Notes under the pieces: model-generated
Seen by the model: only the letters and a program-made list of their open reading frames with translations
What the model was told of the DNA's origin: nothing
Database searches by the model: none
From: Ochromonas danica
Lineage: Eukaryota > Sar > Chrysophyceae > Chromulinales > Chromulinaceae
Assembly (NCBI GenBank): GCA_015146655.1
Contig: VKHL01000202.1
Location: 1-45,196, forward strand
Direction: 5' to 3'
DNA: 45,196 nt
In this document: piece after piece, positions 33,028 through 42,341 of the stretch
How positions within the stretch are numbered: position 1 is the stretch's first letter
Layout of the letters: each line of letters begins with the position of its first letter
Program-made: the position numbers and the translations under genes

Positions 33028-34206
33028 TTACTTTATAATAAGAAAATTTAATTTTTCAAATTTATTTTCAAAATAGAATTTTGATCCTATAATTAAAAGA
33101 TCAGAAATCATATTTGAAATAAAAAAATGTTCTAAAATAGTGTTTTCTACCTCTTTTAAAGGCGCTATTACTTCTTTAAATAAAAAACGCAATAAAATTA
33201 AAGCAGAATTAAGAATAAAAATATAAGCTACGGATGCTTTAAATATTTTTTGAGCTAGAAAAATTTCAGTTTCCTTATCGGATTTTATAAGTTTTGATTT
33301 ATTTATTATCAGTATAGATCTTTTTTTTAAATATGTTGTAAGCTTTTTAGAATTAAAATAAATTAAACTAAAAATCACAAAAAAGATAGAAACTAAAAAA
33401 TTAAAATAGAAAAACGAGAATTTTTTTCCCATTAGTTCCGTACCACTAAGATAATTATAGATAAAAAAAGCTAGAAGTATAGGAATATTTCCAATTTCAT
33501 GAGGCTTAACTTGTAAAAACCTTAAGTTAAGAGTTTTATTTTCAGAGCGCTGAGAAATATTTACTAGCTGAATAATAGCTCGTAAATTTTTTAACAAAGT
33601 TAAACTGAACTGTAAAAATATAAATACTAAAATTTCATTATAACTAAGTAAGTTCTCAAAAAGTTTCCAAGAAATAAAGTTTATGAGAAATATCACAGAT
33701 ATTGCTTTTTCTTCGAGATAGTTGTCTAAAAAAGTTAGACTTAGTGCTAATATTAAAGAACTACAGCTAATAACTAAAACTTTAAAATAAAAAAAAAAGG
33801 TCTTTAGGCTTAACTTATCATCCCTAAAAATAATGAAACTTTCAAAGATAGCAACAAAAAAAGATATAAAGATTTTCAACTTTTTAGAGTTTTGATTAAA
33901 AAAAAGAGATTTGAAAGTACTATCTTTTAATAAAAATTTTAAAAATCCTACAAATGATGTTGCATAAAAATAAGGTTCAAGACCAAGACAAAAAATACTG
34001 ATCTTTTTACTACTCAACCTTGGTGGCCGTAAAAACAAATCCGTTATTTTTTTTTTTTTTAGTATGTATTCACTAGCCTCTAAAATTGGATTATTTGAAA
34101 AAATAAAATAGACTGAAAATATAAATATTATTAAAAATGCTTTTTCTTTTTTTTCAGCTAATTTATTCTTTTTTGTTAACCTAAAAATTTTAGAAATAGT
34201 TTCCAT
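33028..34206 (-). CDS. secY: SecY translocase channel, highly divergent
   Basis: Assigned mainly by position between rps5 and rpl36. It is supported by about ten hydrophobic helices and faint SecY signatures: [18 protein letters not shown] resembles the LGI-PYI-ASI motif, and [19 protein letters not shown] resembles the conserved segment leading to TM7. At 392 residues it is somewhat shorter than the usual 410-430 and very rich in Phe, Leu, Ile and Lys. In photosynthetic plastids SecY inserts proteins into thylakoids. Its role without thylakoids is unclear; inner-envelope insertion is possible. Confidence 0.8.
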   Translation of the reverse strand: METISKIFRLTKKNKLAEKKEKAFLIIFIFSVYFIFSNNPILEASEYILKKKKITDLFLRPPRLSSKKISIFCLGLEPYFYATSFVGFLKFLLKDSTFKSLFFNQNSKKLKIFISFFVAIFESFIIFRDDKLSLKTFFFYFKVLVISCSSLILALSLTFLDNYLEEKAISVIFLINFISWKLFENLLSYNEILVFIFLQFSLTLLKNLRAIIQLVNISQRSENKTLNLRFLQVKPHEIGNIPILLAFFIYNYLSGTELMGKKFSFFYFNFLVSIFFVIFSLIYFNSKKLTTYLKKRSILIINKSKLIKSDKETEIFLAQKIFKASVAYIFILNSALILLRFLFKEVIAPLKEVENTILEHFFISNMISDLLIIGSKFYFENKFEKLNFLIIK

Positions 34207-34214
34207 TTTAATTT

Positions 34215-34787
34215 TTAAAAATTTTTGATTAGTTTTTTATAAAATAAAAATTTTCTTTCTGATTGTACTTTTCCAATTTCAGTTTTTTCTTGAAGGTGTA
34301 GTAATGCTTTAATTGTTGCTTTTGCATTATTTAATAAATTTTTAGAGCCTAATTGCTTTCCTAATACATTTTTAACACCTCCTAGTTCTAAAACTGTTCT
34401 TACTGATCCTCCAGCAATTACACCAGTACCAATTGCCGTAGGCCTTAAGCGAATGCGAGCTGCACCAAGCTGCCCTGAAGTCAAACTCGGTATGGAAAGT
34501 GATTTTGTTAATGGGACTTGAATAAGATTTTTTTTTGCATTTAAGATAGCTTTTTCTATGGCTATACTTACATCTAGAGCTTTGCCTACCCCAATTCCAA
34601 CTTTATGCTTTTCATCGCCAACTATAACAATAGCTCTAAAGCTTAGTTTTTTACCACCTTTCGTAACTTTAGTTACTCTTTTTATTTGTAATATTTTCTC
34701 TTTATACTTTATTGTTATTGGAGAATTTTTTTGCTCGAATTTTGCTTGATTTTTTTTTAGTTTACTACTAGTTTTTAGACTATTCAT
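34215..34787 (-). CDS. rps5: 30S ribosomal protein S5
   Basis: Accuracy-related small-subunit protein, 190 residues. Motifs: [34 protein letters not shown] and the C-domain [20 protein letters not shown] with [11 protein letters not shown]. It has a basic N-terminal extension of about 30 residues. Precedes secY. Confidence 0.97.
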   Translation of the reverse strand: MNSLKTSSKLKKNQAKFEQKNSPITIKYKEKILQIKRVTKVTKGGKKLSFRAIVIVGDEKHKVGIGVGKALDVSIAIEKAILNAKKNLIQVPLTKSLSIPSLTSGQLGAARIRLRPTAIGTGVIAGGSVRTVLELGGVKNVLGKQLGSKNLLNNAKATIKALLHLQEKTEIGKVQSERKFLFYKKLIKNF

Positions 34788-34795
34788 ATTAAAAC

Positions 34796-35158
34796 TTAAA
34801 ATGATAAACCTTTAGTTCTTGCCCCCTCTGCTAAGCTTTTAATTCGCCCATGATAAATGTGCTTTCCTGAATCAAAAACGACTTTGCCAACATTTTTTTC
34901 TAAAGCTGCATTAGCTATTAATTCTCCAACTTTAAATGCTTTTGCTTTTGGTGAGGAAATAGCTAAATCGTTACTATAATTTTTTAATAAAGTTGAAGCG
35001 CTGCAAAGGGTATGACCTTTTTGGTCATCAATAACTTGCGCATAAATATGTTTATGCGATCTATAAACGGATAGTCGTTGTCTTTCAGCTGTACCAAAAA
35101 TTTTTTTTAAATATCTTTTTTTTGACTGAATATAAAGCTTTTTTAGTTTTTTTTTCAT
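34796..35158 (-). CDS. rpl18: 50S ribosomal protein L18
   Basis: 5S rRNA-binding protein, 120 residues. Motifs: [30 protein letters not shown] and [20 protein letters not shown] followed by AR. Between rpl6 and rps5. Confidence 0.96.
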   Translation of the reverse strand: MKKKLKKLYIQSKKRYLKKIFGTAERQRLSVYRSHKHIYAQVIDDQKGHTLCSASTLLKNYSNDLAISSPKAKAFKVGELIANAALEKNVGKVVFDSGKHIYHGRIKSLAEGARTKGLSF

Positions 35159-35165
35159 AAGATTA

Positions 35166-35702
35166 TTATTTCTTAGTTTTACCTGCTTTTCGCTTTATTT
35201 TTTCGTTTTCATATCGAATACCCTTACCTTTATATGGCTCAGGTGGACGAATAGCACGAATTTTAGAAGCAAATAATCCTACTTGCTCTTTATCAATTCC
35301 GCTTAGAGTAATTTTAGTACTTGAGTCTGCAGCTACGGAAATGCCAGCAGGCACTGGTAAAGCAACTGGATGACTAAATCCAATAGATAGGGTTAATTTT
35401 GATGGTTCTACCTGAAATTTATAACCAACACCTTCCGTTATTAATACTTTAGAAAACTTAGCGTTTACCCCTGTAATCATATTTTGAAGAAGAACTCTAG
35501 CTAATCCATGATAAGCTTTTGCTGCCTTTGTTTCTAAGCTTTGAGAAATTTTAAGTTCGTTACCATTTTTTTCAATTAAAATACTGCCTAAAAAACTTTT
35601 ATCCAGTGAACCATATTTTCCTCTTACTTGAACCATGTTCTTTTGTATATCTATCGTTACATTTTCGGGGATGCTTATTGCTTTTTTCCCAATTCTTGAC
35701 AT
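35166..35702 (-). CDS. rpl6: 50S ribosomal protein L6
   Basis: 178 residues with two L6 repeats. It starts [17 protein letters not shown] and ends with the conserved [20 protein letters not shown] block. Binds near the sarcin-ricin loop. Standard position in the spc-type cluster. Confidence 0.98.
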   Translation of the reverse strand: MSRIGKKAISIPENVTIDIQKNMVQVRGKYGSLDKSFLGSILIEKNGNELKISQSLETKAAKAYHGLARVLLQNMITGVNAKFSKVLITEGVGYKFQVEPSKLTLSIGFSHPVALPVPAGISVAADSSTKITLSGIDKEQVGLFASKIRAIRPPEPYKGKGIRYENEKIKRKAGKTKK

Positions 35703-35721
35703 AATCGCTTAAAAAATAAAG

Positions 35722-36126
35722 TTAGTTAATATAGCAAAGGATCTCCCCTCCTTTTTTTAGTTTTTGAGCTTTGAAATGGCTCATAACTCCGCTAGATGTT
35801 GAAACAATTGCAATCCCTTGCCCATCTTTAATTGAATGAAAGTGAGTTGCGAAATTTTTATAACCTGAAAATACTCTTTGACCTGGTTTGCTTATCCTTT
35901 TTATTTCATGAAAAAAAGGTTTTTTAATCCACCAACCACTATAACGCAAAGTAACTTTAAGGCTTCTATCTGTTTCAGCTGTAAAATCTGTGATATACCC
36001 TTCTTTTTTAAAAATTTTAAGAATATTTAGGTTTATCTTAGTGTAAGGAATAATAGTTGACTCATGACGAGCTTGACTAGCATTTTTTAGTCGAGCTATC
36101 ATATCTGAAATTAAATCTTGTGTCAT
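35722..36126 (-). CDS. rps8: 30S ribosomal protein S8
   Basis: Central-domain 16S binder, 134 residues. Motifs: DLISDMIARLKNASQARH at the N-terminus and GIAIVSTSSGVMSHFKAQKL near the C-terminus, followed by GGEILCYI. Between rpl5 and rpl6. Confidence 0.97.
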   Translation of the reverse strand: MTQDLISDMIARLKNASQARHESTIIPYTKINLNILKIFKKEGYITDFTAETDRSLKVTLRYSGWWIKKPFFHEIKRISKPGQRVFSGYKNFATHFHSIKDGQGIAIVSTSSGVMSHFKAQKLKKGGEILCYIN

Positions 36127-36151
36127 AAAGCTTTTAATATAAAAGAATAAC

Positions 36152-36688
36152 TTAATTAAATGGAAATCCTAGGGCTTTTAATAAGCTATACCCTTCATCT
36201 GTTGTTGTAGCGCTTGTTATAAGGCTTATATTAAAACCGCGTTTTTGTTCCACGCTATCATAACTAATTTCAGGGAAAGCTAATTGATCTTCTATTCCAA
36301 AATGATAATTTCCACAGCTATCAAATTGATTCTTGTTAAGACCACGAAAATCTCGAACTCTTGGGAAAACTAGCTTTATCAATTTTTCTAAGAAGGAATA
36401 CATTTTTTCTCTACGTAAAGTTACAACAAGGCCTATATTCATCCCTTCACGAATTTTAAAGCCTGCAATTGATTTTTTCGCTCTAGTAATAAGAGGCTGT
36501 TGACCAGAAATTTGTCTAAACTCTTCAATCGCTTTTTGTAAGTAAGTTTTATTTTGCGCTTGTAAACCTAGACTTGCACTTATTTGTATCTTTTCAAGCT
36601 TAGGTACTTGATGTAAATTTGCATAAGAATATTTTGAGATAAGAAAGCTTTTAACCTCTTCATCATATATTTTTTTTAAATTATTCAT
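36152..36688 (-). CDS. rpl5: 50S ribosomal protein L5
   Basis: 5S rRNA-binding protein of the central protuberance, 178 residues. Motifs: TRAKKSIAGFKIREGMNIGL, VTLRREKMYSFLEKL and RVRDFRGLNKNQFDSCGNY. Follows rpl24. Confidence 0.98.
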   Translation of the reverse strand: MNNLKKIYDEEVKSFLISKYSYANLHQVPKLEKIQISASLGLQAQNKTYLQKAIEEFRQISGQQPLITRAKKSIAGFKIREGMNIGLVVTLRREKMYSFLEKLIKLVFPRVRDFRGLNKNQFDSCGNYHFGIEDQLAFPEISYDSVEQKRGFNISLITSATTTDEGYSLLKALGFPFN

Positions 36689-36704
36689 ATAAAAAGTTAA
36701 TTAT

Positions 36705-37058
36705 CTAAAGTACATTCCCAGATTTTTTTAAATATCTAAATTTTTTATGAGCAACAATTTTAAAGCCTAATCTCGTTGCTTTACCTAATTTAGAATCCCA
36801 ATACATTAAATTTGATATATGCAAAAATGAGGGTATAGCTTTTTTTTCTCCAAGTTCATTTCCGCTAGCTTTTAGTTTTTCTTGTTCTTGCTTAGAGTAA
36901 TAGCGAAGCTTATCTTCTATTGAATCAATTTGAGCTAACAAATTTTTAGTGTCAATTACTACGATTTTACCAATTTTACCTTTATGTTGGCCTGCAATAA
37001 TTTTAACTTGGTCACCAACTTTAAGATAGCTATGATTATTATTTTTTTTGCGAGTCAT
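36705..37058 (-). CDS. rpl24: 50S ribosomal protein L24
   Basis: Assembly initiator of the 50S subunit. 117 residues with a KOW motif (KVGDQVKIIAGQHKGKIGKI) and the HISNLMYWD segment. There is an insert after the KOW domain. Ends in TAG. Between rpl14 and rpl5. Confidence 0.95.
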   Translation of the reverse strand: MTRKKNNNHSYLKVGDQVKIIAGQHKGKIGKIVVIDTKNLLAQIDSIEDKLRYYSKQEQEKLKASGNELGEKKAIPSFLHISNLMYWDSKLGKATRLGFKIVAHKKFRYLKKSGNVL

Positions 37059-37076
37059 AATGATACTAGTTTGAAT

Positions 37077-37442
37077 TTAAATTATTTCTTTAGCTAACGA
37101 AATAATTTTACTAAAATTTTTTTCACGGATTTCTTTTGCAATAGGTCCAAATATTCTTGTTCCCTTTGGATTATTTTCAGCATTGATAATAACAGCTGCA
37201 TTATCGCCAAAGCGAATTGTTGTTCCATCTTTACGTCTAATTCCTTTTTTTGTGCGAACAATAACAGCTCTTACAATAGCAGAGCGCTTAATCGCCATAT
37301 TAGGAATTGATTGCTTAACAACTCCTATCAAAACGTCACCAATTTTCCCAACTTTTCTATTATTTCCTAAAATACGAATGCACATTATCTTTTTTGCACC
37401 TGTATTATCAGCTACATTTAAATATGTTTGTTGTTGAATCAT
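37077..37442 (-). CDS. rpl14: 50S ribosomal protein L14
   Basis: Interface protein, 121 residues, highly conserved: [20 protein letters not shown], then [21 protein letters not shown] and [16 protein letters not shown]. Follows rps17. Confidence 0.99.
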   Translation of the reverse strand: MIQQQTYLNVADNTGAKKIMCIRILGNNRKVGKIGDVLIGVVKQSIPNMAIKRSAIVRAVIVRTKKGIRRKDGTTIRFGDNAAVIINAENNPKGTRIFGPIAKEIREKNFSKIISLAKEII

Positions 37443-37458
37443 AATGCTTAAAAAAGGG

Positions 37459-37713
37459 TTATTTTAATTCTTGGTATGTTGAAATTATTTCCTTAATTTT
37501 CCAACATTTACGCTTACTAATTGGAGCAGTTTCTTCAATTAAAATAATATCACCAATTTTTGATGAAGAGTTCTCATCATGAACTAAATATTTTTTAATT
37601 TTTGTTAAGGTTTTTAAGTATTTTGGATGTTGGTAGCGAATTTTTATTGCAACAGTTACTGTTTTTTCTGCCTTATCGCTAACAACAACACCAATTCTTT
37701 GTTTTTTAGCCAT
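37459..37713 (-). CDS. rps17: 30S ribosomal protein S17
   Basis: 84 residues, normal for the family. Motifs: [40 protein letters not shown] and [12 protein letters not shown]. Follows rpl29 with a 4-nt gap. Confidence 0.97.
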   Translation of the reverse strand: MAKKQRIGVVVSDKAEKTVTVAIKIRYQHPKYLKTLTKIKKYLVHDENSSSKIGDIILIEETAPISKRKCWKIKEIISTYQELK

Positions 37714-37717
37714 AAGT

Positions 37718-37972
37718 TTAACTTTTTTGTTTTATAAGAATTGACTTCTGAAATTTTAAATGAGCAAGACGTCGCTTTAGAAATATAATATGGTGTGGTT
37801 TTTTTTGCGAACTTCCAGCTATATCAACTAGTATATCGGTTTCACCAGGCATGCTAGTACTTAATCCCATTTTTAAACCAAATAAACATGTTTGGAGTAA
37901 AAATATTTTTTTTTCAATATCTTCCAAAGAAGTAATCGAAGCAACATCATTAAATTTTGGGAACTTTGTCAT
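37718..37972 (-). CDS. rpl29: 50S ribosomal protein L29
   Basis: 84 residues. The pattern of a leading helix ([20 protein letters not shown]) and the RRLAHLKFQ tail fits L29, and the position between rpl16 and rps17 is diagnostic. More divergent than its neighbours. The start overlaps rpl16 by 23 nt. Confidence 0.88.
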   Translation of the reverse strand: MTKFPKFNDVASITSLEDIEKKIFLLQTCLFGLKMGLSTSMPGETDILVDIAGSSQKKPHHIIFLKRRLAHLKFQKSILIKQKS

Positions 37973-38381
37973 ATTTTTGGTTTCTTAAAATTTTGGTTTT
38001 AATAGGTAGCTTATAACATGCAACTCTTAAAGCTTTTAAAGCAGTATCTTCTAAAACTCCATCCATTTCGAAAAGAATAGTACCTGGTTTAATAACGGCA
38101 ACCCAATAGCTTACGTTACCTTTTCCAGAACCCATCCTTGAGTCTGCAGCTCTTGCTGTAACTGATTTATCGGGGAATACTTTTATCCAAATTTTCCCTG
38201 TTCTCTTTGTATATCGAGTTAAAGTTCTACGAACTGCTTCTATTTGACGAGATGTAAGCCAAGTTGGCTCTAAAGCTTGTATCCCAAAGTTACCATAAAC
38301 TAGCTGGTTATTTCGAAATGCCTGACCTTTTAAACGACCTCTATGCATTTTTCTATATTTTGTTTTTTTAGGGCTTAACAT
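37950..38381 (-). CDS. rpl16: 50S ribosomal protein L16
   Basis: Peptidyl-transferase-region protein, 143 residues. Motifs: [40 protein letters not shown] and [20 protein letters not shown]. No intron. Overlaps rpl29. Confidence 0.98.
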   Translation of the reverse strand: MLSPKKTKYRKMHRGRLKGQAFRNNQLVYGNFGIQALEPTWLTSRQIEAVRRTLTRYTKRTGKIWIKVFPDKSVTARAADSRMGSGKGNVSYWVAVIKPGTILFEMDGVLEDTALKALRVACYKLPIKTKILRNQKYDKVPKI

Positions 38382-38417
38382 ATTTTTAAATTTTAAGATT
38401 TTTATTTCTTTTTATTC

Positions 38418-39176
38418 TTAAAAAAGCCAAACTTTAATTCCAATTATTCCGTAAACGGTATTCACAAAATGCTCGGCATAATCTATATTAGCGGATAAAG
38501 TATGTAATGGTATTCTACCTTCTCTTTTCCACTCACTTCGAGCAATTTCGATTCCATTTAGCCTTCCTGATAGCTCAATTTTGATTCCTTTAACATTAAT
38601 AAGCTCTGCTTTTTTCAAAGCTTGCTTTATTACTCGACGAAATGGGGCTCTTCGTTTGATTTGTATACCTATAAATTTTGCAATTAAAAGGGCATCTTCA
38701 AAAATGTTTCTACAAAATTGAAAGCGAAGTTCTATTTGCTCACCTAATGTTTTGCTTAAGCTTCTAGCTAACTCGCGAACTTTTGTTTTAAAAAAATATG
38801 ATAATAATAACTTCGTTTTTTCAGGCTTTTCTTTTCTAATTGAATGAGTTTTCTTTTGTAGTAAAGCAACAATTTCTTTTTTTTTAGGTCCTAGTAAAAG
38901 TGTACTTACAACATTTTTTGAAATATCTTTAACTCGAGGATGTAAAGCTTTTATTATTACTAATGTTGAGAGGTGAGGACTTTTTTCAGAACCGGCTCTT
39001 TCAATACGTATTGTTGAAACTGTTAAAAACTTCTCTAATTGGTTATCAATTGAATTACGTATAAAAAAGTCTTTTTGTAAGAGTAAAGAATAGTCTTTTT
39101 TTCTAGCGTACCAAGTCGATAAATGTTTTTGCGTAATGCCTAATCTAAATGCTTTTGGATGTGTTTTTTGACCCAC
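38418..39176 (-). CDS. rps3: 30S ribosomal protein S3
   Basis: mRNA-entry-site protein, 252 residues. It begins MGQKTHPKAFRLGITQKHLS and ends with ELSGRLNGIEIARSEWKREG and NTVYGIIGIKVWLF. The middle has a variable plastid-type insert. Between rpl22 and rpl16. Confidence 0.97.
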   Translation of the reverse strand: MGQKTHPKAFRLGITQKHLSTWYARKKDYSLLLQKDFFIRNSIDNQLEKFLTVSTIRIERAGSEKSPHLSTLVIIKALHPRVKDISKNVVSTLLLGPKKKEIVALLQKKTHSIRKEKPEKTKLLLSYFFKTKVRELARSLSKTLGEQIELRFQFCRNIFEDALLIAKFIGIQIKRRAPFRRVIKQALKKAELINVKGIKIELSGRLNGIEIARSEWKREGRIPLHTLSANIDYAEHFVNTVYGIIGIKVWLF

Positions 39177-39209
39177 AGTAACCTCTTTATATTATTTTGA
39201 TAATAAATT

Positions 39210-39548
39210 TTATACAGATTTAACAGATATTGTTAAATGTGAGAATTTTTTTTCAATTCGATATGCTTTTCCTTTAGCTCTAGGTTGAATACGTTTTAAT
39301 ATAGGTCCACGGTTTACATATACTTTTGAGATTATTAAATTCTCTTTAACTAAAAAGTAATTATGTGTTGCGTTAGCGGTAACTTCCTTTAAAACTTTCC
39401 AAACTTTATAGCTAATTTTTGAGGGTAAACTTTCTAAAGTTTGCACAGCATCTTTATAAGATTTACCTTGTATTAATGATGCTACTTTCTGAACTTTTGA
39501 TGGAGAAATTCTTAGGTATTTTGCTGTTATAGAAATTTCAGAAATCAT
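39210..39548 (-). CDS. rpl22: 50S ribosomal protein L22
   Basis: Exit-tunnel protein, 112 residues. Motifs: AKYLRISPSKVQKVASLIQG, VLKEVTANATHN and YVNRGPILKRIQPRAKGKAY. Follows rps19 with a 3-nt gap. Confidence 0.97.
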   Translation of the reverse strand: MISEISITAKYLRISPSKVQKVASLIQGKSYKDAVQTLESLPSKISYKVWKVLKEVTANATHNYFLVKENLIISKVYVNRGPILKRIQPRAKGKAYRIEKKFSHLTISVKSV

Positions 39549-39551
39549 AAT

Positions 39552-39836
39552 TTATTTTTGCCTTTTTAATTTTCGCTCATTTTTTTTGTGCGATTTAAAA
39601 GATCGTGTCGGAGCAAACTCACCTAATTTATGACCAACTAATTGGTCTGAGATAAAAACTGGGACGTGCTTTTTCCCATTATATACGCTAATAGTATGGC
39701 CAATCATTAAAGGTATAATCGTAGAAGACCTTGACCAAGTGAAAATAATTTCTTTTTTTTTTAGCTCATTTAATTTAGCAATTTTTGATAGTAAATGATA
39801 TGCAACGTATGGGCCTTTTGAGATAGATCGTATCAT
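39552..39836 (-). CDS. rps19: 30S ribosomal protein S19
   Basis: 94 residues, standard. Motifs: [37 protein letters not shown] and [20 protein letters not shown]. Follows rpl2. Confidence 0.98.
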   Translation of the reverse strand: MIRSISKGPYVAYHLLSKIAKLNELKKKEIIFTWSRSSTIIPLMIGHTISVYNGKKHVPVFISDQLVGHKLGEFAPTRSFKSHKKNERKLKRQK

Positions 39837-39846
39837 ATTTAAAAGT

Positions 39847-40668
39847 TTAACGACGAATTATAAAAATATCACTATGTTTACGCTTTTTTCGCGTTTTAAA
39901 TCCAAGAGTAGGTTTACCCCATGGAGTCATTGGGCCTGGTCTTCCTATTGGGCTTCTTCCTTCACCACCACCATGAGGATGGTCAATCGGGTTCATTGCG
40001 GATCCTCGAACTGTTGGTCGAATGCCTAACCATCTTTTTCTACCTGCTTTTCCTAAAGTTAAGTTAGCAACTTCTGAATTTCCCAGCTTCCCAATAGTAG
40101 CGTAACAATTTTTATTAATAAGCCTAATTTCTTTTGAAGGTAAAATAATAATAATAAAATCTTTTTCCTTTCCTAAAATTTTTGCACATGTTCCCGCAGC
40201 ACGAATTAATTGGCCACCACGCTTAAGATTTAGCTCAACATTATGAATTTCTGTACCGATAGGTATGTTTTTTAGTGGGGAAGAATTACCTATTTTTATT
40301 TCTACATTCTCTCCAGAAATAATTTTTTGACCAATTGCTAGCTTTTCAGGGTGTAAAATATATCGCTTCTCACCATCCTCGTAGCTAATAAGAGCAATAT
40401 TTACATTTCGGTTTGGGTCATACTCAATAGCTGATACAGTCCCAAAAATGTCATGCTTATTTCTCTTAAAATCTATTTGTCTATAAAGGCGCTTATGACC
40501 TCCTCCTTTATGTCGGACAGTTATTCGACCTTGGTTATTTCTGCCCTTAGATCGATGACTATTTTTTGTTAGTGATTTTTCAGGCTCCTTTTTAGATAAA
40601 ATCGAAAAATCAATACTTGTCTTATTACGAGTTCCTGGCGTATAGGCTTTATATTGTTTTAAACTCAT
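39847..40668 (-). CDS. rpl2: 50S ribosomal protein L2
   Basis: Essential peptidyl-transferase-centre protein, 273 residues, full length. Motifs: [60 protein letters not shown]. No intron. Between rpl23 and rps19. Confidence 0.99.
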   Translation of the reverse strand: MSLKQYKAYTPGTRNKTSIDFSILSKKEPEKSLTKNSHRSKGRNNQGRITVRHKGGGHKRLYRQIDFKRNKHDIFGTVSAIEYDPNRNVNIALISYEDGEKRYILHPEKLAIGQKIISGENVEIKIGNSSPLKNIPIGTEIHNVELNLKRGGQLIRAAGTCAKILGKEKDFIIIILPSKEIRLINKNCYATIGKLGNSEVANLTLGKAGRKRWLGIRPTVRGSAMNPIDHPHGGGEGRSPIGRPGPMTPWGKPTLGFKTRKKRKHSDIFIIRR

Positions 40669-40671
40669 AGC

Positions 40672-40983
40672 TTAATTTATGTTGAAAATATTCTTAATTT
40701 CATAACCAGGCTTTAAAGTTATGATGACTTTTTTATAAACAGGTCTTTTTCCTGTAAATTTTCCAATGCGTTTTCTTTTAGGAGCCATTAATAAAGTATT
40801 TATTTTTTTTACTTCAACTTGAAAGATCGTTGTAAAAAATTCTTTTAGCTCATTTTTTGTTAATTTACGATCGACTATAAAGCTGTATTTATTTTTAGTG
40901 AGTAAAAGGTAAGATTTTTCCGTAAGAAGGGGATATTTTATTAATGGTAAAATATCTATTAGCTTATTTGTCGAATATTCCAT
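40672..40983 (-). CDS. rpl23: 50S ribosomal protein L23
   Basis: Tunnel-exit protein, the docking site for nascent-chain factors. 103 residues: [20 protein letters not shown] and [20 protein letters not shown]. The start overlaps the end of rpl4 by 20 nt. Confidence 0.95.
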   Translation of the reverse strand: MEYSTNKLIDILPLIKYPLLTEKSYLLLTKNKYSFIVDRKLTKNELKEFFTTIFQVEVKKINTLLMAPKRKRIGKFTGKRPVYKKVIITLKPGYEIKNIFNIN

Positions 40984-41545
40984 GATTCTTTTCTATAATG
41001 TTTGATGCAGTTTTAGATATTAGAATAAAATCTGCTTTTAGTAACTGAGCTAAGCCTAAATTTTTAATTTCAGAAACAGATACATGAGGTATATTTAAGC
41101 TTGATAAGACAAGCATTTTTGATTTCTCAGAAAGTAAAAGTAAAATATGTTTATCTTTTGGAAAATGAAACTCTTTTAAAAAATTAGCTAATTTTTTTGT
41201 TGAGGGCTTTTCAAAAAATAGACTTTTTTCATCTACTAAATGCGTAAAGTTTTTTTTAAGCTTAAAAGCTAAGTAAATTGCTAAACGTTTTTCTTTTTTA
41301 TTTGCTTTTTTAGAAACAATATGAGGTTGAGGTCCAAATGAAACTCCTCCTCCAACCCATAGTGGAGAACGAGAAGATCCAGCTCTGGCTTGTCCAGTAC
41401 CTTTTTGTCTCCAAGGTTTTCGGCCACCGCCACTAACTTCTGATTTTGTTTTTGTTGAGGCTGTATAATTTTTTCTATTTTTTAATTGAATAAAATAAAT
41501 TTTATGAATTAAGCCTATAGACTTTTTTGTGTAAATATCATTCAT
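40964..41545 (-). CDS. rpl4: 50S ribosomal protein L4
   Basis: Tunnel-wall protein, 193 residues. Motifs: [40 protein letters not shown]. The C-terminal half is more variable but has the expected globular pattern. Between rpl3 and rpl23. Confidence 0.97.
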   Translation of the reverse strand: MNDIYTKKSIGLIHKIYFIQLKNRKNYTASTKTKSEVSGGGRKPWRQKGTGQARAGSSRSPLWVGGGVSFGPQPHIVSKKANKKEKRLAIYLAFKLKKNFTHLVDEKSLFFEKPSTKKLANFLKEFHFPKDKHILLLLSEKSKMLVLSSLNIPHVSVSEIKNLGLAQLLKADFILISKTASNIIEKNHGIFDK

Positions 41546-41552
41546 AATGGTA

Positions 41553-42197
41553 TTAAAGTTTCGAAATGCTTACCAAATTTCCAAATTTTCCAGGAATTGA
41601 GCCTTTTATTAAAATTAAATGATTATCGTGGTCTAAGCCTACTACTTGTAAATTTTTTAAAGTTTGTTTTTGATTTCCTAACCTACCTGGCATCTTCTTA
41701 CCAGGGAATACCCTTGAAGGTGTTGTTCCCGCTCCTAATGACCCTTGAGCTCTATGATGTTTTGACCCATGACTCATAGGACCACGGCTAAAGTGATGTT
41801 TTTTTATATTTCCGGCGTTCCCTTTTCCGATTGTTTTTCCAGAAATGGTAACTAGATCACCAATTTGAAAGTCTGTAGTATTGATTTTATCTCCAACTTT
41901 AAACTTAGAGACAGAATCTACTTTATATTCTTTTAAATATCTTAATAATGGTAGACCTTCTTTTAACAAATGTCCCATTTCAGGCTTTGTTAAAGATTTT
42001 TTCATATTTTTAGAGTTGAACTCTGAAAAGCCCAATTGGATTGCATTATAGCCACAAATTTTTTCTTCTTTGATTTGAGTAATGTAGCAAGTATCTGTTT
42101 TGATTACTGTGACTGGAACTAGCTCACCCTTGTCATTAAATACTTGAGTCATACCAATTTTTGTTCCTAGGCAACCTATTGACATGGTTTTATTCAT
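41553..42197 (-). CDS. rpl3: 50S ribosomal protein L3
   Basis: Assembly initiator near the peptidyl-transferase centre, 214 residues. Motifs: [40 protein letters not shown] and [15 protein letters not shown]. An internal ATG four codons in (42185) is the more family-like start. First gene of the 29-gene run, divergent from dnaK. Confidence 0.97.
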   Translation of the reverse strand: MNKTMSIGCLGTKIGMTQVFNDKGELVPVTVIKTDTCYITQIKEEKICGYNAIQLGFSEFNSKNMKKSLTKPEMGHLLKEGLPLLRYLKEYKVDSVSKFKVGDKINTTDFQIGDLVTISGKTIGKGNAGNIKKHHFSRGPMSHGSKHHRAQGSLGAGTTPSRVFPGKKMPGRLGNQKQTLKNLQVVGLDHDNHLILIKGSIPGKFGNLVSISKL

Positions 42198-42341
42198 GAA
42201 GTAAAATAAGTATTATTATATATAGAATAATATCTTTATATCATGAATTCCTTTTAGTTTCTATAGAATAAAATATTACTTTTTTAAGACAGAACATTGG
42301 CAAATTATATATATACCCTTAATATTAAATTAAAACTTATT

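Noticed and set aside
33028-34206. Calling the gene between rps5 and rpl36 an unknown ORF
   Set aside because: Position, helix count and two faint SecY motifs make secY the better call despite the divergence.
42297-42341. TTG start for dnaK
   Set aside because: It would lengthen an already long N-terminus by 15 residues with no family match; the ATG at 42342 is preferred.
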